Shown: positions 48,347 through 57,390, counted from the stretch's first letter. The stretch is 64,000 nucleotides of DNA from Phocaeicola sartorii JCM 17136 = DSM 21941 (GCF_000614185.1 NZ_BAKM01000029.1:1-64000); one strand, 5' to 3'. A program made the numbers and translations. The notes: generated by a model from the sequence alone, not told the origin.

Positions 48347-49143
48347 CAGTTCAAAATACCAATATAACAATTATCGCCGTCAATGGGGATGATTATATTT
48401 CGTTGACCGATTTGGCACGACATAAAAGTGATGAACCTAACGCCGTGATTGCAAATTGGTTGCGCAATCGCAACACAATAGAGTATTTAGGCATTTGGGA
48501 ACAGCTTTACAATCCGAATTTTAAACCCACCGAATTCGAGGGGTTTAGACGGCAGGCCGGGCTGAATGCATTTACGCTCTCGCCAAAGAAATGGTTGGAA
48601 GCGACAAATGCTGTTGGTATAATCGCTAAATCAGGACGTTATGGTGGAACGTATGCGCATAAAGATATTGCGTTGAAGTTCGCAAGCTGGATTTCTGTTG
48701 AGTTTGAACTCTACATCGTCAAGGAATTTCAGCGACTCAAGACGGAGGAACAGCAGTTGTTGGGTTGGTCGGCGAAACGTGAGCTGTCGAAAATCAACTA
48801 CCGCATACATACCGATGCCATAAAGCAGAATCTTATCCCTGCGGAAGTAACTCCAGCACAGGCGGGCATCATCTACGCTAATGAAGCCGATGTGCTGAAT
48901 GTGGCGATGTTCGGTGTAACGGCAAAGCAATGGCACGAAGCCAATCCCGACCTCAAAGGGAACATACGCGACTACGCTACAATCAACGAACTTATCTGCC
49001 TGTCAAATATGGAAAATCTCAATGCGGTTTTCATCGAGCAGGGCATTACGCAGGGTGAACGGCTTGTGAAGCTGAACCAGATAGCCATTCATCAGATGGG
49101 CGTATTGGAAAGCAGTAACAATGATAGAAAATTGCTGAAATAA
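48340..49143 (+). CDS. KilA-N domain protein, 5' end fused to a repeat
   Basis: This 267-aa protein has a KilA-N DNA-binding domain typical of phages and mobile elements: ITIIAVNGDDYISLTDLARHKSDEPNAVIANWLRNRNTIEYLGIWEQL, then SPKKWLEATNAVGIIAKSGRYGGTYAHKDIALKFASWISVEFELYIVKEFQRLK. A C-terminal region of unknown role follows. The only available start in frame is TTG at 48340, within the 71-bp repeat, without a visible ribosome site. The natural start was therefore probably lost in the rearrangement, and the gene may not be expressed. It is likely of mobile origin; no other phage gene is nearby. Confidence 0.8.
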   Translation: MFSVQNTNITIIAVNGDDYISLTDLARHKSDEPNAVIANWLRNRNTIEYLGIWEQLYNPNFKPTEFEGFRRQAGLNAFTLSPKKWLEATNAVGIIAKSGRYGGTYAHKDIALKFASWISVEFELYIVKEFQRLKTEEQQLLGWSAKRELSKINYRIHTDAIKQNLIPAEVTPAQAGIIYANEADVLNVAMFGVTAKQWHEANPDLKGNIRDYATINELICLSNMENLNAVFIEQGITQGERLVKLNQIAIHQMGVLESSNNDRKLLK

Positions 49144-49555
49144 AATGAAGCAGTGGCAGAAAATAATAGGTATAGCTGGAATAGTCTTGTTGGCTTACGC
49201 GTATATCGAGGTTTTGTGAAACTATTTGCAGGTAATGAATTTTTCCGGAGCCTGGCACACGAATATAGAGCAGAAGTGGTTTGTTTATTATATCGACAAG
49301 AATATAAAATTATTTTAGGCTTACCATATACTATCATTTATTGATTTGATGATAATCACATGCTTGTTCGTTTGCCTTTGGCGGAAAGGGGGTAAAAAAT
49401 GGAGCTGAACGATAAGAGATTTTGGGTGATGTTAGAGAATACATGGCTCTCCCTCCCTTCTTTCGTAATTGTGCAACATTTTAATAATACCGCCGGGAGT
49501 GGCACGTTTGACCGAAATGGTGGTACTGCTATTGAAGGTGATAATGAGAAGTTCT
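49144..49555. other. 412-bp gap without a recognised gene
   Basis: Two weak plus-strand ORFs can be read: one from 49145 (MKQWQKIIGIAGIVLLAYAY, one membrane segment) interrupted by TGA at 49217 but open again in the same frame for about 36 codons, and a 57-codon ORF at 49399-49572 running into the methyltransferase tail. Neither matches a family I know. This may be decayed DNA brought with the KilA-N gene. Confidence 0.4.
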
Positions 49556-50332
49556 TCATGAGGTTATTCTAGTCAGGTAAAAGCAAGCCGTTGAGAAAAA
49601 GTTGCGGATATATCGCAAATGCGCCAGCCACAAGGGAAGCACCTGTGGTTGTAATCCAAACTTCTGCTTGTAATGTGGATTGATGAGCCATAATTTCCGA
49701 TTGACAATCTGGTGCTGATTCGCTTTCATCATTTTTTCAAAAGATTCTATGGTAACTTTGCATTGTTTAATCTCAAGTAATTCCCGGCTTGGTATGCCAC
49801 AAACATCCAGTAACGACCGATAGACAGGGGCGGGAAGGAGATGCACGAAAGGCAAATGTGAGACAATCTTGTTTTTACAAATTTGCTGGTGTCCTCCAAA
49901 TGGCATTTGCCAAGCGGGAAATCCCCAAAAGATGAGTGTGTCTTTGTCGGCAAACGCTTTGATATGTTTTATGAACTGTTCTTTAGGCTCGATATGCTCT
50001 ATTACATCATGAATCAAGATCAGCCGGAATGTGCCATAATCCTCTGCCCGGGCCTTTAGAAAGTCTGTGGCAATGAAAGTTCCTTCATAGTTTGCCGCTT
50101 TGAAAAACTGTTTGGCTTGTTCTATCCGGCTTGGAGTGATGTCTATTCCGGTTATTTTACATCCTAGTTGGGCGAAAGGGAGAAGGTTTCCGCCTTCTCC
50201 GCATCCTATTTCCAATACTTTGATTCCTTTCTGTAAAAGAACATACTTCTTTATATAGTCCATGTAGAATTCCTGTGCGGTATTTACTTGTTCCTTGAAG
50301 TAGGTTTCTCTGTTCAAATGTCTTTGTTGCAT
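49556..50332 (-). CDS. Class I SAM-dependent methyltransferase
   Basis: This protein of about 258 aa starts at ATG 50332 (MQQRHLNRETYFKEQVN), the usual family N-terminus; an upstream in-frame start at 50395 would add a hydrophobic stretch and is less likely. The SAM-binding motif is VLEIGCGEGGNLLPFA, with ITGIDITPSRIEQAK and LILIHDVIEHIEPKEQFIKHI. The substrate is unknown; such genes occur in glycan or lipid modification clusters. Residues encoded at 49805-49875 are duplicated upstream of the KilA-N gene (48276-48346), so the 3' part of the gene may have been replaced in a rearrangement. Confidence 0.88.
   Translation of the reverse strand: MQQRHLNRETYFKEQVNTAQEFYMDYIKKYVLLQKGIKVLEIGCGEGGNLLPFAQLGCKITGIDITPSRIEQAKQFFKAANYEGTFIATDFLKARAEDYGTFRLILIHDVIEHIEPKEQFIKHIKAFADKDTLIFWGFPAWQMPFGGHQQICKNKIVSHLPFVHLLPAPVYRSLLDVCGIPSRELLEIKQCKVTIESFEKMMKANQHQIVNRKLWLINPHYKQKFGLQPQVLPLWLAHLRYIRNFFSTACFYLTRITS
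49805..49875. repeat. 71-bp direct repeat, copy 2 (within methyltransferase gene)
   Basis: This copy is in frame in the methyltransferase and differs from copy 1 (48276-48346) at one base. The 1,529-bp spacing holds the KilA-N gene and the methyltransferase 3' end. Confidence 0.85.
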
Positions 50333-50436
50333 ATTCTTATTCTGATATGATGGTTTGTTTGCACATAGTAGTAACGAAGCCATTAGAGCTATCAAAATTC
50401 AAACTCGTTTAATCATATTACGTTTTTGGTTTTGTG

Positions 50437-50444
50437 CAAATGTA
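50437..50444 (-). promoter_or_regulatory. Bacteroides -7 box for the methyltransferase gene
   Basis: The minus strand reads TACATTTG, with TTG (50466-50468) 21 bp further upstream, matching the -33/-7 arrangement. The leader would be about 100 nt to the ATG at 50332. Confidence 0.5.
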
Positions 50445-50594
50445 CTTCGTATAGGACTAAGAACAATAGAAAATGCTGATTCTAGCATATACGCCTTGCA
50501 TTGATTTTCAGAGAGTTACAAATAAGATTATATACAGTATTATGTACGGGTAGATGTGTAATATATTGATTATTAACGGTATATATGCCTGATG

Positions 50595-52296
50595 TTACTT
50601 TAGGAGATTCTTAATAAGAAAATCCCGTAGAGAAGTTTCTTTTCTTGATGCTTCGGGACGTTTTTGATTGATTCGGCTACGTTTCATCCGGACTGTATCC
50701 GGATTAACGCCTAATAGTTTGGCTTCATCATTGCCGTCAAATCCGAAAACATGAAGGTAACAGTACAGGAATTCCTGTTCTGTAAGGGTTGGATGGAATG
50801 TGTCTTTTAACAGGGAATAGAATCTGGGGTATATTTTATCAATTTCCGAGGTGATGGGATGCCATGCCTTGTCATTGGAAATGGTTTGATGGTCCTCCAG
50901 TTTGTTCTTTTTAGCAAGGGTGGCAATTCTTTTACCTATGATCGATGATTCCAATCTTTGTTGTTGTAATTGTTGGTATCTAGTAGAAATGATGTCTATT
51001 TCCGCTTGCAGTTCTTCGGCTTTGTGGTTTTGTTCTGCCATGGCAGTCTGCAATACTTGTTTTTTTTCTTCCAGTTCCATAGACAAGTGGAGATGCTCTA
51101 TTCTCATCTTGTCTATTTCTGCTTGTTTCCGGTAGAGGGTTGTTTTGTTTCTTTGCCAGTAAATGATATATCCTGCCGCACACAGTAAAAGTAGGGAGAT
51201 GGTAATAATGATTATAATCATATCCCTTTGCTGTGCAATCTTTAACAGTTCGTTCTCTTCCCGTATCTTGGCATTGTTGTACTTTTTTTTCTATTTCCAA
51301 TACTTTGGTTTCGTTTTGAGCTAATGTCAGTGAATCGAGTATGTCGGAGCAGATTTCTTTGTAATGCAGTGCTTCTTTGTATTTTCCCTCTGCCTTGTAG
51401 AGTAGATAGTAGGCTTCGTTAATGTTATAGCAAATGTCTTTCTTTTTTGTTGTTGATTCTATAATTTCATGTGCCTTTGCTAATTGGTCGTCTTGTATGT
51501 ATATATATAATAAAGCCATAGAATCCTTATAACTTTCTTCGCTGCCTGTTTCAATAGCTTTTAAATGATATTTTTCAGCATCCTTATATTTCTCTTGCAT
51601 TTCATAAACAAGGCCGAATGCATTGGCTATGGCAGCTGCCAAATCCTTATTTAATATCAGTTGGGAAATAGAGTCGGCTTTTTGCAACAAAGGCATAGTG
51701 CAAGCAAAAGAGTCGAGCAATGCCCATTGACATGCCAGACCTTTTAAAGCGTATGCATAGCTTTTGTAGTTCTCTGCTTTTTTGAAGAACTCACAGGCTT
51801 CTTCCCTTTTCTCCAGACGTTCACTGATTATATCTCTAAAGCCATACAAATCTGCCATATAAGCACAAATATACCCTGCCACATTGTATGCTTGATGCTC
51901 TTTTGCCAGTTGCAACGCTTCTGCATAGATTTTCATTGCTTTGTCATATTCTCCATCTTCCACGTATGCCCGTCCCAGATACAAAGCGATTTGTGCCTGT
52001 TCTTCGGCTGTGCCGTGTTTCATAAACCATTTTTGTGCCCGTTGCCATTGGTAGATGGGGAGTAATCCGGTGGCTGTTTCGTCCGTCGCTTTACCACGCA
52101 GCATACACCAGTGGGCAAAGTCCTTGTTTCCCAGTTCATCGGGGGCTTTTATGCTGTCCAGTAGCGTAGAAGCGCTGTCGGCATACATGGGAATCAGTTC
52201 CTCTACAGATTGCAGTAGTGGAAGTGTTGCGCTCTCTTTTTTGCATCCGGAGAGGATGAGAATGAATAGTAGTCCTGTCAATAATAAAGCTTTCAT
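50595..52296 (-). CDS. TPR lipoprotein/transmembrane HTH regulator (frameshift in A8 tract)
   Basis: The protein of about 566 aa has a signal peptide with lipobox LILSG-C (Cys18), at least five TPR-like repeats (YLGRAYVEDGEYDKAMKIYAEALQLA and others), then a membrane helix (MIIIIITISLLLLCAAGYIIYW), a coiled coil (EELQAEIDIISTRYQQLQQQR) and a C-terminal LuxR-like helix-turn-helix (LTEQEFLYCYLHVFGFDGNDEAKLLGVNPDTVRMKRSRI). This Bacteroidetes design puts TPRs in the periplasm and the DNA-binding domain inside. The frame breaks at about 51290: a run of eight A must be seven to give VLEIEKKYNNAKIREENELLKIAQQRD. It has its own promoter at 52317-52324. Confidence 0.87.
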
Positions 52297-52316
52297 AAGG
52301 GTGTGTTCAGATTTTG

Positions 52317-52324
52317 CAAAGATA
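52317..52324 (-). promoter_or_regulatory. Bacteroides -7 box for the TPR/HTH regulator
   Basis: The minus strand reads TATCTTTG, 21 nt upstream of the start codon. Confidence 0.5.
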
Positions 52325-52353
52325 GTGAAAGTGTTGCAGTATCAGAGCCTTTT

Positions 52354-52534
52354 TTACCAGAAAATTTTCATCGGCAGGTCAGCTTTTTTCTTTTCATCGG
52401 TGAAGGTTGGATAGAGTGCATCGGTGTCCCAATCCGCATTCCATTCGGATAACGAAAACAGAGTAATTTCATGAAAACTCTTTGTTCTGTCAGTGAAATC
52501 TGCCTGTTGTGTTCTGTTGTTCTGCCTTTTCCAT
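52354..52534 (-). CDS. Possible small protein (about 59 aa, frameshifted)
   Basis: Reading from ATG 52534 gives MEKAEQQNTTGRF. If one T is removed from a TTT run it continues TDRTKSFHEITLFSLSEWNA and ends DEKKKADLPMKIFW at 52354. The composition looks protein-like and ends just before the TPR/HTH promoter, but the ORF needs an assumed frameshift and no family is known. Confidence 0.3.
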
Positions 52535-52537
52535 AAG

Positions 52538-52624
52538 CTTCATCACTAAAGTGATGAATTCATATCACCTATGTGATGAAACTTGATTATTCTAGTGATG
52601 AAACTTCATCACTAAGGTGAAACG
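52538..52624. repeat. Palindromic 22-bp-type repeats (about four units)
   Basis: Units of the form TTCATCAC-N4-GTGATGAAAC recur about every 20-24 bp, each itself an inverted repeat, with the third unit decayed. Similar repeats are common between genes in Bacteroides. The following 280 bp (52625-52904) hold short GAAGG-type repeats but no gene I can support. Confidence 0.7.
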
Positions 52625-52904
52625 ATTGAATGAAAAGGCAGGGAATAAGAGAATGTATCAATGGAATCACTCAAATTACAGGAGCGGAATTCATTTTGTT
52701 TGTACCATTTATAATAGCGGTAATGCATCGTTTGTTAAAAATATTAAAATGAAGGAATTATGAAGGTTTTACTCCTAAATCATTCATAATAAAACATTGA
52801 TTATCAACGTTTAATAGGCTGATGAAGGATTTGAAGGAAAATAATAGAATATATACATCTTCTCTGTAGTCTGACGACGGTAGGCTCTTTTGATTGAATT
52901 GTCT

Positions 52905-54464
52905 CTATCTTTCTCTCCATTCGGAAACAGTCCGTGTCTGCGAAGAGAACACCACGCCTATGCGGACTATTTTTCGTTTGTCCGTCAGGTAAGGTTTGTC
53001 GTACCCTTTTTCTTCTATCTGCTGCAAGGCCTCATCGGCGCTTCCGTCTAGTTTGAATTCAAAGATATAGACGTATTGAGGAGTTTCGAGGATGCAGTCC
53101 ACCCGTCCGTGGCTTTGTGTCTGCTCGATGCGGAGGCAGTACACTCCAATGAGGCGCAGGATGAGATAGAAGGTGTACTGGAAGTGCTTCTCGGTCAGTT
53201 CCGGGCTCTTGGTGCTGTCGTGCGAGTCGTAGGGGATGCTGGAGAGGAAGGCGGTGAAAGAGTCACGTAGCTCTGTGGTATTTCCATCTTCCAGCATAAT
53301 GGCGGCATCGGCAACCCAGGAGGTAATTTCATGATGTCTGGGTTTCAGATAGTTGGAGGCTATGACAGACAAGAATCCTTTCCGTACTTCATTATTGGGG
53401 AAATCCAGCAAGTAGCGGTTACGGCGTTTGTCATAACCTTTGATGGTGAGGTAGCCGCTTTGGTAAATCATAGGCAACGGCTGTTCCACATCGGCTTTGT
53501 AATCGGCAAAGAGGGAAGCATCATAGTATTTCCCCGCAAGTTCATTAATCTGTTCGTTGCTATGTTGCAACAGCCGCACCAGATAGGTAGGCGTGCCCGA
53601 AGCAAACCAGTAGTCACGGATTTGTAGTTTGTTGAAAGCGTTCAGAATACTGAAAGGGTTATAAATGTCGAGCATATTCTCGCTGAAATGATACCCGTCA
53701 TATTGTGCCCTCAGACGTTCCTTCATTTCTTGATAAGTATTCTCCTCTTTTTCGGCCAGTTCGGAAATGGGTTCATGGAAATAGTGTTCCACTTCCTCTT
53801 TGGTGATTCCGCAAAGGGCTTCATAACGTGGGTCCATACTGATATCATCGGGCTGGTTGAAACCGCTGAACACACTGACTTGCGAGAATTTGGTAACTCC
53901 CGTCAGCATTACAAACTGTAAGTATTTATCTGCTCCTTTGAAGGTGGAGTAGAAAGCTTTCAGCGTATCCCGGTTTTTCTCTTCCATAGGGGTGTCCAGC
54001 ACATCGAGGATGGGCTTGTCGTATTCGTCCACCAGCACCACAGCACGCCGTCCTGTTTTTTCACTGGCATGTTTCAATACCGCTTCAAAGCGGTCTCCCA
54101 TGGTGAGCAAATCCGGATCTTTGCCGTAGCGTCTTTCCCCCTGGGCGATGAATCCTTCTATTTTGTCTTCCAGCACTCCTTCTTTAGCAAAGTTGTCACC
54201 GTTAAAATCGATATGGAATACCGGGTATTGCAACCAGTCTTTTTCCAGTCCGGCTATGGCAAGTCCCTCAAACAGCTCTTTCCGCCCTTCGTAATAGGCT
54301 TCCAGTGTGCTGAGCATCAGACTTTTGCCAAACCGTCTCGGGCGGCTGAAAAAGTAGATTTTTCCTCTGCTCACTAACTGATGGATAAGGTCGGTTTTAT
54401 CTACATAAACATAACCGTCTTCACGGATTTGACTGAAAGTCTGTATGCCGATAGGGTATTTCAT
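52905..54464 (-). CDS. AAA-ATPase-like protein with C-terminal PD-(D/E)XK nuclease domain
   Basis: This 519-aa protein is a relative of the gene at 15171-16892. It opens YPIGIQTFSQIREDGYVYVDKTDLIHQLV, with P-loop-like SRPRRFGKSLMLSTLEAYY, ELFEGLAI, and Walker B-like RAVVLVDEYDKPILD. The nuclease core at the C-terminus keeps GRVDCIL and IFEFKLDGSADEALQQIEEKGY (D, ExK, QI). It is intact and monocistronic, with a TATCTTTG box just upstream. Its function is unproven; the family is proposed to act in mobile-element or defence contexts. Confidence 0.88.
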   Translation of the reverse strand: MKYPIGIQTFSQIREDGYVYVDKTDLIHQLVSRGKIYFFSRPRRFGKSLMLSTLEAYYEGRKELFEGLAIAGLEKDWLQYPVFHIDFNGDNFAKEGVLEDKIEGFIAQGERRYGKDPDLLTMGDRFEAVLKHASEKTGRRAVVLVDEYDKPILDVLDTPMEEKNRDTLKAFYSTFKGADKYLQFVMLTGVTKFSQVSVFSGFNQPDDISMDPRYEALCGITKEEVEHYFHEPISELAEKEENTYQEMKERLRAQYDGYHFSENMLDIYNPFSILNAFNKLQIRDYWFASGTPTYLVRLLQHSNEQINELAGKYYDASLFADYKADVEQPLPMIYQSGYLTIKGYDKRRNRYLLDFPNNEVRKGFLSVIASNYLKPRHHEITSWVADAAIMLEDGNTTELRDSFTAFLSSIPYDSHDSTKSPELTEKHFQYTFYLILRLIGVYCLRIEQTQSHGRVDCILETPQYVYIFEFKLDGSADEALQQIEEKGYDKPYLTDKRKIVRIGVVFSSQTRTVSEWRER

Positions 54465-54493
54465 ATTTTATATGTCTTTGGTACACAATATCA

Positions 54494-54501
54494 CAAAGAT
54501 A
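54494..54501 (-). promoter_or_regulatory. Bacteroides -7 box for the second AAA/nuclease gene
   Basis: The minus strand reads TATCTTTG, 30 nt upstream of the start codon. Confidence 0.45.
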
Positions 54502-54575
54502 AATCTTTCTCCTGAGATGAACAAACGGTGACAGGCAAAAGTTTCCTGCTCCGGAGAAGCCACTATCCATCGTTT

Positions 54576-55718
54576 TTACGCCACAAATCTCCTGGTCCAT
54601 TTACATGCATACATGCCTCGGACTACCAGATAACTGATGAGAAAGGTTGTTACGGCCATGCAAATAACGTGTATTACGGCAGGAGTCCCTTGGGGCAACA
54701 GCGAGGCGAACAAGTCATACCCCATTTGCACGAAGACGAAATGACACAGATAAATGCCAAAGGTCATGGATGCCACTTTTGAAAGAGCTGGCGAGGAAGG
54801 GACGTTGAGCTTCTGTATGCAGACAAAAACAGGAAATGTCATCATAAATACATTGATGCCGCCGAAAAGCCATACTATTTCCAGATAGGCGTAGTTTCCC
54901 GGAAAATATTCCTGCATAAGGAGGTAGCCGCCGAAAGTGATGGCATATCCCGTCACAAACATAGGGATGCCGATAGCCAGGGTTTTTCTCCAACTCCATT
55001 GCAGCGGGTATTTTACCAGGTAATAGGCCAGTATCAGATAGCCGATGAATCCGGAAACATAATAAAATGAACCGAATGCATTCCAGTCACATACTCCCAG
55101 AATATCCATATTGCCCCAGTTGCCGATATACCCCAGTGCGGGAGCGGCCATCTTTATATAGGGAAGAAACAGGGAGATGCCCCAGATGGAAAGAAATAGC
55201 TTGATATCTTTCCGATCGGCACGCTCCAGCCATGCGTGGAAGATGGGGATGATGAAGTAGAGCCCCACCAGCATATACAGGTACCACAGGGGGGTGGTGT
55301 CATAGTTGAAATTGAAGATGAACGTCCAGATCTTCGTGACAGTCTTTTCTAAAGTGAAAGTGGACATGTCGATGGTAGGATTATCTGTCGTGGCGATGTA
55401 ATTCAGGTAGATGAAATACAGTACAGGCAGCATGACCGACCAGAAGATGAGCGGAACGACAATGCGGCCGATCCGTTTTTTATAAAACTCCCTCATGCCG
55501 CTGCGTACGGGAAACAGCAGCACCCCTGTCATCATCACAAACAAGGGCACGCAACAGCGTACGGCGCTTCCCAGGGCGCACCCTTGCAAAAAGGTAGGAC
55601 GGTCTGTGTCAAAACGTGCTACAAAGGGGTCGCAACAATGGGCGAATACCACTAAAAAACAGGCGGTGACACGTAGCAAGTCTATCCATCCCAGGTTTTC
55701 TCTTTTCTTTAATTCCAT
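54576..55718 (-). CDS. Acyltransferase family 3 membrane protein
   Basis: This 380-aa polytopic protein (about ten hydrophobic segments) is of the Acyltransferase_3/OafA type that O-acetylates surface glycans or other envelope molecules. The N-terminus has the catalytic histidine region WIDLLRVTACFLVVFAHCCDP, followed by CVPLFVMMTGVLLFP and FYKKRIGRIVVPLIFWSV. I chose ATG 55718; the frame is also open from a TTG at 55739. It begins 24 bp after the MFS gene stop on the same strand, so the two are probably one operon. The acceptor is unknown. Confidence 0.9.
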   Translation of the reverse strand: MELKKRENLGWIDLLRVTACFLVVFAHCCDPFVARFDTDRPTFLQGCALGSAVRCCVPLFVMMTGVLLFPVRSGMREFYKKRIGRIVVPLIFWSVMLPVLYFIYLNYIATTDNPTIDMSTFTLEKTVTKIWTFIFNFNYDTTPLWYLYMLVGLYFIIPIFHAWLERADRKDIKLFLSIWGISLFLPYIKMAAPALGYIGNWGNMDILGVCDWNAFGSFYYVSGFIGYLILAYYLVKYPLQWSWRKTLAIGIPMFVTGYAITFGGYLLMQEYFPGNYAYLEIVWLFGGINVFMMTFPVFVCIQKLNVPSSPALSKVASMTFGIYLCHFVFVQMGYDLFASLLPQGTPAVIHVICMAVTTFLISYLVVRGMYACKWTRRFVA

Positions 55719-55742
55719 TTCTAATGTGTTTTTATTCAAGTA

Positions 55743-57112
55743 TTATTTTGTCGGAGAAGCGTGTGCCATGCGGATGCTGCTTACCACCCCTGCTGCAATG
55801 GCGAAGAACAGGGCCAGCAACAAACAGGCCTGTGCCCGGTGTCCTTCGGCGAACAGGCGGAACAGTAAAGCGACCAGCGTGGTTCCCAACGTCTGGCCTA
55901 ACAGACGTGCCGTGCCCAGCATGCCGCTTGCCCCGCCGCTTCTGTGGGCGGGCGCGGAAGAAACAATGGTCACATTGTTGGGAGTCTGGAACAGCCCGAA
56001 GCCCATGCCGCAGAGTGCCATCCGCCAGATGATATTCCATTCTGCCGGATGGGCGGGAAGCAGATAAAGTGTGAACAAGCCCGTGGCAAAGACAGCCATG
56101 CCGATGCCTCCCAGCAATCCGGGATGTACTTTCTCTACCAGTCTGCCTGCCAGCGGCGCGGTCAGGATGGTGGCCAACGGCCAGGGAGTAAGTAACAGAC
56201 CTATCTGTACTGCATTATACTCCAGCACGTTCTGCATGAAAAACGGCAGGGAGACCATGGCCAGCATCTGGGCGGTGAACGAAGTGATGGAGGTACCGAT
56301 GGAAAGAGCGAAAATAGGAATCTTCAGCAAGTCCACAGGCAGGATAGGGGTTGTTTCTTTCAGTTGGCGGCGGATGAAATAAGTGCCGATAATAACGAGC
56401 AATATCGCCTGGACGGCTATGAATTTCCGGCTCTCGGCATGGGCAAAGCATCTAACGTGTAAATCAGCAGTCCGAAAGTCAATGCGTTGGCGATAGCACT
56501 GATCTTGTCAAACTTATGTCTCACGGCTGAAACCGGATTGTGCGGCAATAACCGGTGCCCGATGGCCAGCGCCGCCAGTCCCAGCGGTATATTGATGGCA
56601 AAAAGCCAGTGCCAGCTGCCCAATGCCAGAATACTGCCTGCAATGGACGGCCCTGCGGCGGCCGAGACAGCCACCACCATGGCATTCACACCCATTCCGC
56701 GTCCTAGTATCTGCGGCGGGTAGATTAAACGGATAAGGGCGGTGTTGACACTCATGATGCAAGCGGCTCCGAAACCTTGAATGATACGGGAAACGGTCAG
56801 AGTCCAGAAAGAATTGGATAGGATGCAGGCCACGGATGCGCCGACAAAGACGGAAATGCCGATGAGGAATATTCGCCTGTAGCCATAGATATCTCCTAAA
56901 GAAGCAAAGGAGAGCAGCGTCATGGTGATGACAATCTGATAGGCGTTCACAATCCAGATGGCTGTGGCGGGGGTGACATCGAAGTCGTGGGCCAGCGTGG
57001 GCAATGCGATATTCATAATGGTTCCGTCCAGCACGGACATCATGATAGCCAGCAATACGGCTACCGCAGCAAAATATTGCTTGGGTATAAATGCGATCTT
57101 CTCTTTTTTCAT
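55743..57112 (-). CDS. MFS drug-resistance-type transporter (DHA2-like, frameshifted)
   Basis: This transporter of about 456 aa starts at ATG 57112 (MKKEKIAFIPKQYFAAVAVLLAIMMSVLDGTIMNIALPTLAHDF). The motif LDGTIMNIALP and the A-like motif GDIYGYRRIFLIG are typical of the DHA2 (EmrB/QacA) family, and TFGLLIYTLDA precedes the break. At about 56446 one T is missing: restoring it gives TLDAFAHAESRKFIAVQAILLVIIGTYF and continuous membrane segments to SPTK. It is co-directional with the acyltransferase gene. A role in exporting drugs or toxic compounds is inferred from the family. Confidence 0.91.
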
Positions 57113-57116
57113 GGCG

Positions 57117-57124
57117 CAAAAATA
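57117..57124 (-). promoter_or_regulatory. Possible -7 box immediately before the MFS gene
   Basis: The minus strand reads TATTTTTG, only 5 nt from the start codon, so the message would be nearly leaderless. The match is weak evidence. Confidence 0.25.
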
Positions 57125-57221
57125 CGGTAAATAGATCAAGGCTAAGTTTAATTTCTTCTAAATAATGAGGTTCCCAATGTTAAAGAACGGGTAATCTGTA
57201 GAATGGTTGGGGAATAATGCT

Positions 57222-57229
57222 TATCTTTG
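57222..57229 (+). promoter_or_regulatory. Bacteroides -7 box for metK
   Basis: TATCTTTG lies 14 nt before the SAM-II aptamer, so transcription would start just at its 5' edge. Confidence 0.55.
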
Positions 57230-57242
57230 CAACCGTTAAAAA

Positions 57243-57292
57243 CAGTGGAGAGATTTGAGTAGCTTGCAACCACAGAAAAAAATGCTAAAAAA
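57243..57292 (+). ncRNA. SAM-II riboswitch upstream of metK
   Basis: The segment matches the compact SAM-II fold. P1 is GTGG (57245-57248) paired with CCAC (57270-57273), the loop holds GATTTGAGTAGCTTGCAA, and the tail ATGCTAAAAAA supplies the conserved GCTAAAAA. The pseudoknot pairs TAGC (57260-57263) with GCTA (57284-57287). SAM-II is known from alpha-proteobacteria and Bacteroidetes ahead of methionine and SAM genes. The aptamer ends about 98 nt before the metK start, so control may be at translation or through a downstream structure. Confidence 0.8.
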
Positions 57293-57366
57293 TACATTGA
57301 CTTTCTTATTTACATCTATCTACTCTGATAACTTCCCAAGGTGGTTAACGAATTAACTTTTAATTT

Positions 57367-57381
57367 TTAATTCTTAATTTT
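57367..57381 (+). repeat. A/T-rich 15-mer shared with the uppP leader
   Basis: TTAATTCTTAATTTT, identical to the unit repeated three times at 43432-43476, ends 9 nt before the metK start. Confidence 0.6.
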
Positions 57382-57390
57382 CAATTTAGA

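Noticed and set aside
49399-49572. 57-aa ORF at the methyltransferase tail
   Set aside because: It overlaps the opposite gene end, has no recognised family and lies in probably decayed DNA.
52538-52624. CRISPR array
   Set aside because: The units are adjacent palindromes without unique spacers of constant length, and no cas gene is in the window.
57243-57355. SAM-I (S-box) riboswitch
   Set aside because: The GCTTGCAACC and GCTAA parts resemble S-box at first sight, but the four-helix layout is missing and the compact pseudoknot fits SAM-II much better.
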